NCBI GenBank assembly: GCA_017745235.1
Contig: JAGHZU010000006.1
Coordinates: forward strand, 62,001 to 126,000
From: Caulobacter sp.
GTDB lineage: Bacteria; Pseudomonadota; Alphaproteobacteria; Caulobacterales; Caulobacteraceae
DNA length: 64,000 nucleotides
Direction of reading: 5' to 3'
The notes under the pieces were generated by a model. That model did not search any database. It saw only the letters and a program-made list of their open reading frames with translations, and was not told where the DNA came from. Positions 29,911 through 38,766 of the stretch are shown piece after piece (the first letter of the stretch is position 1; every line of letters begins with the position of its first letter). The translations under genes were made by a program, and so were the position numbers.

Positions 29911-30971
29911 GCCTGCACGATGTCGCCGCCCGCGCCCTGCACGCGCTGGATCCCGAGGACGCCCACGGCTGGGCGATCCGGGGCCTGAAGATGGGCCTGG
30001 GCCCGGTCGAGGCCGGGCGCGACGACCCGATCCTGGCCGCCACCGTGGCCGGGCTGAAGCTGTCCAACTGCGTGGGCCTGGCCGCCGGCTTCGACAAGAA
30101 CGCCGAGGTTCCCGCCGCCATGATCCGGGCCGGCTTCGGCTTCGTGGAATGCGGCACGGTCACGCCCCTGGCCCAGGCCGGCAATCCGCGACCGCGTCTT
30201 TTCCGCCTGACGCAGGACCAGGCGGTCATCAACCGCATGGGCTTCAACAACGAGGGGCTGGAGCCCTTCGCCGCCCGCCTGTCGGCCCTGAAGGCCGGGG
30301 GCTCGGGCGGCGTGGTCGGGGCCAATATCGGCGCCAACAAGGACGCCGCCGACCGCATCGGCGACTACGTCACGGGGCTGACCCGCCTGTGGGGGCTGTC
30401 TGACTATTTCACCGCCAACATCTCCTCGCCCAACACGCCCGGCCTGCGCGCGCTGCAGACCAAGGCGGCGCTGGAGGAGCTGCTGGGCCGCATCGCCGAA
30501 GCGCGGGCCAGCCTGCGGGCGGCCTCGACCACCGACTATCCCATCTTCCTGAAGGTCGCGCCCGACCTGGAGGAGGGCGAGGTCGAGGCGATCGTGGAGA
30601 CCGTCGTCGGCGCGGGCCTGGACGGGATCATCGTCAGCAACACCACCGTCGCCCGGCCCGACACCCTGGCCTCGTCCCAGGCGGGCGAGGGCGGCGGCCT
30701 GTCGGGCGCGCCGCTGCTGGCGGCCTCGACGGCGGTGCTGGCGCGCTTCCGCCAGGCCGCCGGCGGCCGCACGGCCCTGATCGGCGCGGGCGGGATCGCC
30801 AGCGGCGCCGACGCCCTGGCCAAGATCAAGGCCGGCGCCCAGGCCGTCCAGCTCTATTCGGCCCTGGTCTATGGCGGCCCGGGTCTGGTCACCCGCATCA
30901 AGCGCGACCTGGCCGCCCGACTGCGAGCCGAGGGCTTCGCCTCGGTGACGGACGCGGTCGGCGCGGCATGA
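29907..30971 (+). CDS. pyrD: dihydroorotate dehydrogenase (quinone), class 2
   Basis: Oxidises dihydroorotate to orotate in pyrimidine synthesis and passes electrons to ubiquinone at the inner membrane. The 354-residue length and the N-terminal membrane-associating helices (ALHALDPEDAHGWAIRGLKM) define class 2. FMN and substrate sites include AAGFDKNAEVP and VINRMGFNN; the catalytic serine is S174 in NISSPNTPGL. The C-terminal phosphate-binding loop reads LIGAGGI. The start overlaps the DUF952 stop and the stop overlaps the next gene. Confidence 0.97.
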   Translation: MSLHDVAARALHALDPEDAHGWAIRGLKMGLGPVEAGRDDPILAATVAGLKLSNCVGLAAGFDKNAEVPAAMIRAGFGFVECGTVTPLAQAGNPRPRLFRLTQDQAVINRMGFNNEGLEPFAARLSALKAGGSGGVVGANIGANKDAADRIGDYVTGLTRLWGLSDYFTANISSPNTPGLRALQTKAALEELLGRIAEARASLRAASTTDYPIFLKVAPDLEEGEVEAIVETVVGAGLDGIIVSNTTVARPDTLASSQAGEGGGLSGAPLLAASTAVLARFRQAAGGRTALIGAGGIASGADALAKIKAGAQAVQLYSALVYGGPGLVTRIKRDLAARLRAEGFASVTDAVGAA

Positions 30972-31705
30972 CGCCCGACGCGACCCTGGCCTGGTTGCGA
31001 CGCTTCGGGCCGCTGGCGGCCCTGCTGATCCTGTTCGTGGTCGCCCTGACCACGGGCCTGGCGGGCAAGCTGTCCCTGGAGACCCTGCAGGCCCAGGGAC
31101 AGGCCCTGCAGGCCTATGCGGCCGCCCATCCGATCAAGTGCGCGATGATCTATGTCGTCCTCTATGTGGCGACGGTGTCGATCTCCCTGCCGGGCGCGCT
31201 GATCCTGTCCCTGACCGGCGGCTTCCTGTTCGGGCCCATCGGCGGCGGCTTCGCGGCCGTGACCGGGGCGACCGGCGGATCGACGGTGGTCTATCTCGTG
31301 TGCCGCACCGCCTTCGGCGACTTCCTGCGGCGCAAGCCCGGGGCCCTGCTGGCCCGGGTGGAGGAGGGCTTCAAGGCCGACGCCTTCTCCTACCTGCTGA
31401 CCTTGCGCCTGATCCCGGCGTTCCCGCTGCTGCTGGTCAATGTGGCCTCTGGGCTGATGAACATCCCCATCCGCACCTACCTGCTGGCCTCGTTCCTGGG
31501 GATGGTGCCCAGTTCGTTCGTCTACGCCGGCATAGGGGCGGGCCTGGGCCACATCTTCGCCAGCGGCGAGCCGGTGACGTTGCACACCCTGTTCTCGCCC
31601 CGCATCTATCTGCCGATCGCGGCGATGGGCGCGCTGGCGCTGTTGCCGCCGCTCTGGCGTTATTGGCGACGTCGGCGCGTTGCCGAAGCCGCAGACGTGA
31701 AGTAA
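30968..31705 (+). CDS. TVP38/TMEM64 (VTT-domain) membrane protein
   Basis: 245-residue inner-membrane protein with about five to six hydrophobic helices. The SNARE-associated/VTT signature GFLFGPIGGGFAAVTGATGG and the re-entrant LRLIPAFPLLLVN, plus GMVPSSFVYAGIGAGLG, place it with DedA-related proteins. Relatives act as lipid scramblases or undecaprenyl-phosphate flippases; which lipid this one moves is unknown. ATGA overlap with pyrD shows coupling. Confidence 0.88.
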   Translation: MTPDATLAWLRRFGPLAALLILFVVALTTGLAGKLSLETLQAQGQALQAYAAAHPIKCAMIYVVLYVATVSISLPGALILSLTGGFLFGPIGGGFAAVTGATGGSTVVYLVCRTAFGDFLRRKPGALLARVEEGFKADAFSYLLTLRLIPAFPLLLVNVASGLMNIPIRTYLLASFLGMVPSSFVYAGIGAGLGHIFASGEPVTLHTLFSPRIYLPIAAMGALALLPPLWRYWRRRRVAEAADVK

Positions 31706-31714
31706 CCCAGACGA

Positions 31715-33226
31715 ATGGCCGAACCGGTCACGCCAGACCCGCAGTCCCCCAAGCCCGGGCGTCGCTTCCCGTGGCCCGGCGGCCTGTCGGCGCGTCTGCT
31801 GCTGCTGACGGCGCTGTTCGTGTTCCTGGCCGGCGCCTTCATCCTGCCGCCCGCCCTGGCCGCGTTCGAGGAGCAGTGGCTGCTGGATCGCGTGCGCGCG
31901 GCCGAACTGGCCTCGACCATCGCCGACGCCGATCCCGAGCGCCGGGTCACCGACAAGGTCTCCCAGCAGCTTCTGGACCAGGCCGGGGTGGTGATCGTGG
32001 CGCTGGAGGTCGACGGCGCCCGCCGCCTGGTGCTGCCCACCGAGCCGCGCGGGCTGAAGATCAAGCCGCCCTACCTGGTCGACCTGCGCCGCCAGAACCC
32101 CGGCTCGTGGCTGGCCGCGCCGTTCTTCACGCTCAAGAGCGCGCCCGGCAGCATGGTGCGGGTGATGGCCGAGCCGCGCTTCCGCCAGGAGGCCGAGTTC
32201 GTCGAGATCGTGCTGCCCGACGCCCCGCTGAAGGCGCAGCTGGTGGGCTATCTGGGCCGGCTGGCGGCGGTGACCCTGTTCGCCGCGGCCCTGGCCGGCG
32301 GGCTGATCTACCTGTCGCTGAACTTCCTGCTGGTGCGGCCCATGCAGCGCATCACCCAGGCCATGGAACGGTTCCGCGCCGATCCCGAGGATCCGGCCGC
32401 TCGCGTGGTGGTCTCGCGCCGCCGCGACGAGATCGGCCGGGCCGAGCGCGAACTGGACCTGATGCAGACCGACCTGCTGACGGCCCTCCAGGCCAAGGCC
32501 CGCCTGGCGGCCCTGGGCGAGGCGGTGGCCAAGATCAACCACGACCTGCGCAACATGCTGACCAGCGCCCAGATGGCTTCGGACCGCCTGGCCGCCCTTG
32601 GCGACCCCAAGGTGGCCCAGGCCCTGCCGCGCCTGGAGCGGGCCCTGGACCGCGCCATCACCCTGGCCAGCGACGTCATGGCCTACGGCAAGTCCAAGGA
32701 GCCCGCGCCGGTGGTGCGGGTGGTGTCGCTGCGCGCGGCGCTGGACATGGCCGCCGAGGACTCCGGCCTCCAGCCGAGCGGCGTCACCCTGGAGACGGTC
32801 ATCGACCCTCGCGAGCAGGTCCAGGCCGATCCGGACCAGCTGCACCGCATCCTGACCAACCTGCTGCGCAACGCCCGCGAGGCCATCGAGGCCACGCCCG
32901 ACCGCAGCGGCAAGGGCAAGGTCTTCGTCGAGCTGCGCCGCGCCGACGGCTTCAGTCACCTGCGCCTGTCCGACGACGGCCCGGGCGTGCCCGAGAAGGC
33001 CCGTAACAACCTCTTCCAGCCGTTCGTGGGATCGGTGCGGCGCGGCGGCACGGGCCTGGGCCTGGCGATCGCCCGCGAGCTGGCCCAGGGCCATGGGGGC
33101 GACCTGGCCCTGGTCGAGACCGGCCCCGGCGGCTCGGTCTTCGACCTGACCCTGGCCGGAACGCCGGACCCCTTGCCCGAGCCCCCGCCGGAACCGGCCA
33201 AACCCAAGGCGAAGTCCAAGCCGTAG
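31715..33226 (+). CDS. membrane sensor histidine kinase
   Basis: 503-residue sensor kinase. Membrane helices at about 25-48 and 182-206 flank a periplasmic sensor of about 130 residues that I do not recognise; HAMP follows (RPMQRITQAMERF). The phosphorylated residue is H276 in KINHDLRNML, close to the H-box of the NtrB/PAS-less subgroup. The ATP domain has the N-box HRILTNLLRNAREAI, G1 LSDDGPGVP and G2 GGTGLGLAIARELA. No response regulator is encoded beside it, so it is an orphan kinase. The C-terminus is proline/lysine-rich. Confidence 0.9.
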   Translation: MAEPVTPDPQSPKPGRRFPWPGGLSARLLLLTALFVFLAGAFILPPALAAFEEQWLLDRVRAAELASTIADADPERRVTDKVSQQLLDQAGVVIVALEVDGARRLVLPTEPRGLKIKPPYLVDLRRQNPGSWLAAPFFTLKSAPGSMVRVMAEPRFRQEAEFVEIVLPDAPLKAQLVGYLGRLAAVTLFAAALAGGLIYLSLNFLLVRPMQRITQAMERFRADPEDPAARVVVSRRRDEIGRAERELDLMQTDLLTALQAKARLAALGEAVAKINHDLRNMLTSAQMASDRLAALGDPKVAQALPRLERALDRAITLASDVMAYGKSKEPAPVVRVVSLRAALDMAAEDSGLQPSGVTLETVIDPREQVQADPDQLHRILTNLLRNAREAIEATPDRSGKGKVFVELRRADGFSHLRLSDDGPGVPEKARNNLFQPFVGSVRRGGTGLGLAIARELAQGHGGDLALVETGPGGSVFDLTLAGTPDPLPEPPPEPAKPKAKSKP

Positions 33227-33391
33227 GCGAGGAGCGGCTTCCCCGTCACGAGGTCGCGCCTCGCGCCGACGCAGGAGGGCGGGGCAGGGCGCGTGGATCA
33301 TCCTTCCCGTATGGCGGAGCCTCATTGCGACCGGCAGCCAGCGCCGAAGCGGCCGGATTTGATATCGGCTAAGGTGGGGAGCAGACTTTGA

Positions 33392-33792
33392 AGCGGGCCA
33401 GGAACGTGCAAGGGCGAGCCTCCAGAGGATGAGGCGCTTGTTGCGGCCTTGGATCGTCTCCTGGCGGCGCGCCATGATACCCCCGCCGACCGTCCGACGA
33501 TGATCAGGATGCGCCGAGGCAGGACTATGATTCCTGGCGTAGCCAACTCGTAGAGCGCTTTCCGAACTACGGATTTTACCCGACGGCGGACGCTAATGCG
33601 CCGCTAGACGCACCGGCAATGGTTGATGATGCAATTGACGATCTCGTCGATCTTACCTTGGGCGTGCGTGATGTTGTTTGGTTTGCGGAGCACCAGGCCG
33701 TCGCGGACCCGCACTGGTGCTTTCGCTTCCACTATTCTCACTGGGGTCTGCATGCGCACCAGCTAGCGCTCTGTCTGAACGCCCGTGCATGA
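33392..33792 (+). pseudogene. frameshifted DUF5063-like gene remnant
   Basis: Two reading frames together spell one protein. From 33392 the first frame gives GEPPEDEALVAALDRLLAAR and then DTPADRP, but ends at 33546. From about 33496 the next frame gives DDDQDAPRQDYDSWRSQL, then RFPNYGFYP, AIDDLVDLTLGVRDVVW and HYSHWGLHAHQLALCLNAR, ending at 33792. The second half matches the DUF5063 pattern. A single missing base near 33491-33500 would restore continuity. No good start codon or ribosome site lies upstream, so it is probably a decayed gene, although a sequencing error is possible. The flanks 33227-33391 and 33793-34043 hold no other gene that I can support. Confidence 0.55.
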
Positions 33793-34043
33793 TGACCGTT
33801 CGCCATGGGGGGAACTTTCGCCGTCTTTGGAGCAGCCGTCTGGCGGAAGAAATCTCAGATCTAAATATTGTTGAAGCCAAACCCTGAAAGACGGCGCTAG
33901 CCCCGGCCGAGTGCGCCTGCTTGCGCTACCAGCACCCCGGTTTCGGCGTTGAACCCTATTGGGCGGGGCTCTGCTCAGATTTCGTGTCGTCCCCCGCGAC
34001 CAGGGGGTCAGCAGCGCTCGCTTCATGCCTGGCAAGACCCGGT

Positions 34044-35495
34044 TCACGCCGGCACGAAGACGCCATGGAACGTCACCGGGAGGGCGACCGGCGCTCGCCA
34101 AGCCGCGATCGGACCTTGGGTTACATGGCGGGCGTCAAAGACGTGCAGCTCCGTCGCCTTGGCGTCCAGGTTCACCGTGGTCCCAACCAGCCAGCCGTCC
34201 AGCTCCCCAGACGAGCCAGGACGCGGCACGAACACCATTTCCTCCACCAGGTGGCGCGGACCAAAGTCGAAGATCTGGTCGCTGTCGCGCTTCCAGTCGC
34301 GCACCGCAACGCCCTGGAACAGCGGGCGGTCCGGCCGCTGGCCGGTGACGTGAACCGAAAAGCGACGAACCTGACCGGCGAAGCGCGGGTCGGAGCGTGG
34401 AAACTCGGCGCTGATCATTTCCTTGGCGAATTCGCCCTGGCCATTGGCGCGCAAGCTGATCAGCGCCCGACGCGGCGGCGCGCCGCGCAGCACCTCGCCG
34501 CGCAGGATCGCCCCGCCATTGGCCGCCGTGCCCGACGGATCGTCGTCGACGCAGGCGTCGAAGCGGATGGTCCCGTCGGCCTCTTCCCAAGCGTCGCCCA
34601 GGTGGAAGAAGAAGAAGGGCGGCAGCTCGAACAGGCGGCGCTGGGACAGGTCGTCCTTGTCCAGCACCAGCACCTGGGTTCCCAGCTCCGGCTTCCAGGC
34701 CATGGATTGCGCGAACGGCATGGTCAGCCGATCCTGCATCCAGGGCTGCAGCACCACCACGAGGTGGCGTGCCGTGGCCGTGAAGTCATGCATGTAGCTG
34801 CCGCGCGGCAGGCCGATCACCTCGGCCTTCAACAGGACGCCGTCGGGGGCAAGCTGCCAGACGATCGCCTTCTGGCCCGCCAAGCCAAGATTCCACACCA
34901 CGCCGTCCGGTTGGACGCGCGGGTGGGCCAGGAACGGCATGCCCTTTAGATCCGGGCGCAGCGTCTTGGGGCCGAGAGTCTCCAGGGTGGCGGGGTCCAG
35001 CGCAGTCGGCGAGCCGCCTTCCCACAGCGCCCACAGCTCGCCGCCGGCCATCATCACCGAGGTGTTGGCGGCGTTGGCGTCGTCGGGGCTGGAAATCATC
35101 GCGCCGGGACCGGCGGCCGTGCCGTAGCCGGGGGTGACCACCGCGCCGGCGGCCGCGTCGCGACGGCGCTTGGCGGTGTCGACGAAGCGGGCGGCGACCC
35201 GCGCCTGGCCGCCGGCGATCTGAAACTTGCGCACCAGACCATCGCCGTCGAACCAATGGCCGACGTCGCCGCCAGGCCGTCGGAACTTGGCCGGACCGTT
35301 ACGCAACAGCGTGCCTGTCAGCGCGGCCGGCGCGCGGCCGTGCAGGCGGGTCATAGCGGTGGGAGCCAGATCGGACTCGACGTCGGCCACGCCCAAGGTC
35401 CAATCGTTGGCGGCGGCGGCCCATACGGCCTCGGGGGTCAGCAAGGTCGCGCCGCTCAAGAGAGCCGCGCCGCGCAGGATGTCACGCCGGTTCAT
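34044..35495 (-). CDS. exported carotenoid-cleavage-type oxygenase
   Basis: 483-residue Fe(II) dioxygenase of the carotenoid/stilbene cleavage (RPE65-like) family. The four iron-binding histidines are visible: H191 in FLAHPRVQPDG, H236 in YMHDFTAT, H298 in FFFFHLGDAWE and H477 in TFHGVFVPA. The N-terminus MNRRDILRGAALLSG is a Tat-like twin-arginine signal, so the enzyme is probably folded with iron and then exported. Substrate could be an apocarotenoid or a lignin-derived stilbene. It starts 11 bases after the stop of the DUF2141 gene and shares its operon. Confidence 0.9.
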   Translation of the reverse strand: MNRRDILRGAALLSGATLLTPEAVWAAAANDWTLGVADVESDLAPTAMTRLHGRAPAALTGTLLRNGPAKFRRPGGDVGHWFDGDGLVRKFQIAGGQARVAARFVDTAKRRRDAAAGAVVTPGYGTAAGPGAMISSPDDANAANTSVMMAGGELWALWEGGSPTALDPATLETLGPKTLRPDLKGMPFLAHPRVQPDGVVWNLGLAGQKAIVWQLAPDGVLLKAEVIGLPRGSYMHDFTATARHLVVVLQPWMQDRLTMPFAQSMAWKPELGTQVLVLDKDDLSQRRLFELPPFFFFHLGDAWEEADGTIRFDACVDDDPSGTAANGGAILRGEVLRGAPPRRALISLRANGQGEFAKEMISAEFPRSDPRFAGQVRRFSVHVTGQRPDRPLFQGVAVRDWKRDSDQIFDFGPRHLVEEMVFVPRPGSSGELDGWLVGTTVNLDAKATELHVFDARHVTQGPIAAWRAPVALPVTFHGVFVPA

Positions 35496-35506
35496 GGCTT
35501 TTCTCG

Positions 35507-35941
35507 CTACTTCAGCTGAATCGACTGGGTGTTAGAGCCGGCCCGCACCTCGAAGGCGGCGGCCTCGAAGCTGGGCGGGCCCATGTTGGGCTGGGCGCCG
35601 TTCGAGAAGCCGTAGGGCTCGGTGGGCAGGCCAAAGGGGTTCAGGCCCATCTTGCCGTCGCCGTCGAGGTCCTGGAACGCTTTGATGGCGTATGTTCCCG
35701 GGGGCAAGCCGGTGATCTTGGCGCTGGGCGCAATGTCGGCGGCCGAGACCATCGTGGCGCGGACGGGCCTGCCGCCCTTCCAGGCGTCAGGGCTGTCATA
35801 GACCACGATCATGACTTGGCCTTCGTGCGTGGTCAGGGCCGGCAAAGCCAGGACCAGATCGCCGGTCGACTGTTCGGCGTGGGCGGCGGGCGCCAGAGCG
35901 GCGGCGAGCGCGGCGATGATCAGGGTGTTGAGCGCCGTCAT
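35507..35941 (-). CDS. DUF2141-domain exported protein
   Basis: 144-residue protein with a signal peptide ending ALAPAAHAEQ and a single beta-sandwich DUF2141 domain: VMIVVYDSPDAW, GLPPGTYAIKAFQDLDGDGK, and NPFGLPTEPYGFSNGA are typical. AAGGAG lies six bases before ATG 35941; an upstream in-frame ATG overlaps that site. Function is unknown, though such genes commonly sit beside carotenoid genes, which fits the oxygenase encoded next. Probably periplasmic. Confidence 0.88.
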   Translation of the reverse strand: MTALNTLIIAALAAALAPAAHAEQSTGDLVLALPALTTHEGQVMIVVYDSPDAWKGGRPVRATMVSAADIAPSAKITGLPPGTYAIKAFQDLDGDGKMGLNPFGLPTEPYGFSNGAQPNMGPPSFEAAAFEVRAGSNTQSIQLK

Positions 35942-36545
35942 GGCGATCTCCTTCAAGCTGGAAGCGGCGGCGGGATCGCCGCGTCGTTGGAGATTGGTTG
36001 AAGGGAGCCGGTCGGCGCTTCAACCGCCGCCGCGCCAGTCGCCGGCCGGATTTCGTGAACGGCGCGCGCCTGCCATTCACGCTTCGCCAGTAACGGCGAC
36101 GAGCTTCGGCTGAACGTCTGTTTCCTGGAGGGGCGCCAAGGCGGCAACTGGCGCGACGCGGCCGCGACCGGGCGCTGGCGCCGACCGGGGAAGAACAAGA
36201 GCGGACCTCGGTGCGCCTCGAAATTCCGGAGCTCCAGCGGGAGTGGGAGTCTCTCGCACAGAAGTCGCCTTCTTGAGTTCGACCTTAGGATGCCGTAGAA
36301 AGCTTCGCAGCCAAACCCGGCGCGTTTCTGACACTGGAAAGGAGAGCAGCATGCGAGCGACCTCAGCCCGCCAAGAAAATCTCCTTATTCTCCAGACTCT
36401 TCAGGAACAGATTGCATGGGCAATTTGCTGTCGGGCGATGTTCGTCGCCTGATCCCTTTCGGCGAGGCGAAAGCACCTCGCTAGTTCATCAAGAACCCGC
36501 TGTTCAGCCAGACGCCGTCGGCTTCCGTTCCTCGGGAGGGCCGTC
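35942..36545. other. 604-base gap before the RtcB operon
   Basis: No recognisable gene except a 33-residue ORF with a strong ribosome site at 36351. I found neither a sigma-54 site with correct GG/GC spacing nor an RtcR-type activator gene, although many RtcB operons use these. The upstream part is GC-rich with open frames but no family match. Confidence 0.5.
36351..36452 (+). CDS. candidate 33-residue peptide upstream of the RtcB operon
   Basis: ATG 36351 is preceded by AAAGGAG with six-base spacing, the best ribosome site in the gap. The peptide begins MRATSARQENLLILQTLQEQ and ends AWAICCRAMFVA; it is helix-prone with two adjacent cysteines. It stops 93 bases before the next gene. It could be a leader peptide that senses ribosome function ahead of a ribosome-repair operon, or a chance ORF. 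Confidence 0.3.
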   Translation: MRATSARQENLLILQTLQEQIAWAICCRAMFVA

Positions 36546-37034
36546 ATGCGCGCTGACATGTTCAAGGTCATCGTCGAGCGCCCGCGGTGGGGCGCTGGGC
36601 ATGCGTCCTCACCGAAACTGAAAAGGACCCCCGACCCGAATATTCAATACATCGGCCTGAAACGTCACGCCCACATCGCGACGCCCTACTCGAAATCGCT
36701 CAATGAAAACCTCGCGCCGCTCGTACGGTTTCTGCGAAGTCGGCGGGGGCGCTCATGGGACAGCGTGTTCAGCGAGATCTGCGCCACCCTCGACACCGGC
36801 AGCACGATCAAGATGCATGTGCGCGAGCACATTGAGGATTACGTCCTGACGCGCATTTCGATCGGTCGGCGTGGCGAGTGGATGCACGAGGGCGAGGTGC
36901 TCGGACTGGACAGCCAATGGTGTCGCCGACGGGCGTTCTTCGTCGATCCACGTGATGGACTCCTCAAGGACATCAAGGGTCTCGCCCAATGCCTGCCCGC
37001 CGCCAATCGCGGCGGAAAAGGCGGTGCGCTATGA
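36546..37034 (+). CDS. uncharacterised protein coupled to RtcB/PrfH
   Basis: 162-residue basic, soluble protein. Recognisable stretches are SLNENLAPLVRFLRSRRGR, WDSVFSEICATLD and VREHIEDYVLTR, a pattern I recall from conserved hypothetical proteins of diverse bacteria, without a known function. No catalytic motif or membrane segment. GGGAGGG precedes the ATG by five bases. The stop overlaps the rtcB ATG, so it is made with the RNA ligase and release factor. Its positive charge and Trp/His content would suit RNA or ribosome binding, but that is inference. Confidence 0.75.
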   Translation: MRADMFKVIVERPRWGAGHASSPKLKRTPDPNIQYIGLKRHAHIATPYSKSLNENLAPLVRFLRSRRGRSWDSVFSEICATLDTGSTIKMHVREHIEDYVLTRISIGRRGEWMHEGEVLGLDSQWCRRRAFFVDPRDGLLKDIKGLAQCLPAANRGGKGGAL

Positions 37035-38143
37035 GCCGGTCTCCTAAAATCACGCTGATCTCGGCGGATCCGTCCCGCCTGGATCCGGCCGCCATCGGCC
37101 AGCTCGAGGCGTCGATCCGCTATGAGGGGATCGAGCGCGTCGTTGGCCTGCCGGATCTTCATGTCGGCGCCGGGATCGCGGTGGGCGCCGCGTTCTGGTC
37201 GCCCGATCGTATCTGGCCGCATCTTGTGGGGGGCGACATCGGTTGCGGCATAGGCTTGTGGGAACTCACCAGCCCCGTGCGCAAGTTCAAGTTGGGGGCC
37301 GTGGAGCGCAAGCTTCATGGCCTCGACGAGGCTTGGTCGGGCGACATCCCCGCGGCCGTGGCGGGTTTCGGCCTGCCACCGAGCTTGGCCGGCCCGGCGC
37401 TGGGCACGATTGGCGGTGGCAACCATTTCGTGGAATTCCAGCGAATCGAAGAGGTCGTCGACGGCGGGCGTTTCGATGCGCTGGGCCTGAAGGCGGATCG
37501 TGTGTGGATGATGGTTCACAGCGGGTCCCGAGGACTGGGCCAAGCTGTTCTTCAGGCGCACAGGACAGAGCCCGTCAGCGCCGGGATGCTCGCGGCCAGC
37601 CCGGCGGGGCAAGCCTATCTGTCTAAGCACGATCAGGCCCAGGCCTGGGCCGTGCTGAACCGGCGGATCATCGCGCAACGCTTCTGCGACGCCATCTGCG
37701 CCGAGGGGCGGCCTGTGCTCGATATCTGCCACAACTGCGTGACGCCCCATCTTGGCGGATGGCTGCACCGCAAGGGCGCAGCCCCGGCCGACCGCGGGCT
37801 GGTCGCCATTCCGGGATCACGTGGCGATTTCAGCTATCTGGTCGAACCCATCGCCGACAGCGCCGACCAGGCCCTTTCGTCGCTCGCCCACGGCGCTGGC
37901 CGCAAGTGGAGCCGCTCGGACGCGCACGCAAGGCTGTCCGCGCGTTTCCGCATCGCCGATCTCCAGCGGACGGCGCTCGGCAGCCACGTGGTCTGCGAGG
38001 ATCGCCGGTTGATCTATGAGGAGGCTCCACAGGCCTACAAGGACATCCAGCGCGTCGTGGCGGACCTCGAGCACGCTGGCCTAGTGCGCGTCATCGCGCG
38101 ACTGCGCCCCATGCTCAGCTACAAGACGAGGACGACGTCATGA
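37031..38143 (+). CDS. rtcB: RtcB-family RNA ligase (PrfH-associated)
   Basis: 370-residue GTP/Mn-dependent ligase that joins 2',3'-cyclic phosphate or 3'-phosphate ends to 5'-OH ends. Metal and guanylylation residues are present: D69 and C72 in GGDIGCGIG, H132 in GGGNHF, H163 in HSGSRGLG, H234 in CHNCVTPH and the nucleophile H246 in LHRKGAAPA. It is shorter than E. coli RtcB, typical of the subgroup encoded with PrfH. That pair has been shown to release peptides from ribosomes stalled by a cut in the 16S decoding centre and then religate the rRNA. ATGA overlaps on both sides. Confidence 0.93.
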   Translation: MSRSPKITLISADPSRLDPAAIGQLEASIRYEGIERVVGLPDLHVGAGIAVGAAFWSPDRIWPHLVGGDIGCGIGLWELTSPVRKFKLGAVERKLHGLDEAWSGDIPAAVAGFGLPPSLAGPALGTIGGGNHFVEFQRIEEVVDGGRFDALGLKADRVWMMVHSGSRGLGQAVLQAHRTEPVSAGMLAASPAGQAYLSKHDQAQAWAVLNRRIIAQRFCDAICAEGRPVLDICHNCVTPHLGGWLHRKGAAPADRGLVAIPGSRGDFSYLVEPIADSADQALSSLAHGAGRKWSRSDAHARLSARFRIADLQRTALGSHVVCEDRRLIYEEAPQAYKDIQRVVADLEHAGLVRVIARLRPMLSYKTRTTS

Positions 38144-38766
38144 ATGAGGTCATCTTGCACCTGACGTCCGGGCAAGGACCGCAGGAATGTCGTTGGGTCG
38201 TCGCCCAGCTGGCGGCCGCCTACGTGCGTGAAGGCAAGGCCGACGGCGTCGCCTGCGAGGTCCTGGAAGGCGCTGAGGATCTTCCCTCATCGCTGTTGAT
38301 GCGTGTCAGCGGCGACCAGGCGCCGGCGTTCGTCGCCGGGCGCATCGGCACGGTTCTGTGGATAGGCGATAGTCCGTTCCGGTCTGGCCACAATCGCAGG
38401 AACTGGTTCGTGGGCGTCGCCGTCGCGCCGGAGCCTGATCTTGTTCCCGATTTGAAGGCTGAAGACATCGACTACCAGACCTTGCGTGCGAGCGGGCCGG
38501 GTGGTCAGCATGTCAACAAGACCGACAGCGCGGTTCGCGCCATCCACCGCCCTACCGGCCTGGTCGCCACGGCGCAAGAACAGCGCTCACAGCATGCCAA
38601 CCGCAAGTTGGCGCGACTGAAACTCGCCATGATGATCGAAGAGCAGCGGGGCGCGTCGCGCGACAAGGCCCGCCGATCACAATGGAACCTCCACCAACAA
38701 CTTGAGCGCGGCAACCCCGTCAGAACTTACACGGGACGCCGCTTTGCGCTGAAATCCACGATCTGA
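38140..38766 (+). CDS. prfH: peptide chain release factor H
   Basis: 208-residue release-factor homologue. The peptidyl-hydrolase motif GGQ is at 121-123 in SGPGGQHVNKTDSAVRA, and the surrounding domain ends in a basic C-terminus. The codon-recognition domain of RF1/RF2 is reduced to a short N-terminal module, as in PrfH, which reads a damaged decoding centre rather than a stop codon. Its ATG overlaps the rtcB stop. Together the two genes form a rescue-then-repair system against ribotoxins. Confidence 0.94.
   Translation: MNEVILHLTSGQGPQECRWVVAQLAAAYVREGKADGVACEVLEGAEDLPSSLLMRVSGDQAPAFVAGRIGTVLWIGDSPFRSGHNRRNWFVGVAVAPEPDLVPDLKAEDIDYQTLRASGPGGQHVNKTDSAVRAIHRPTGLVATAQEQRSQHANRKLARLKLAMMIEEQRGASRDKARRSQWNLHQQLERGNPVRTYTGRRFALKSTI

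Noticed and set aside
36417-36429. Sigma-54-like TGGGCAATTTGCT before the RtcB operon
   Set aside because: The distance between GG and GC is too short for a -24/-12 promoter.
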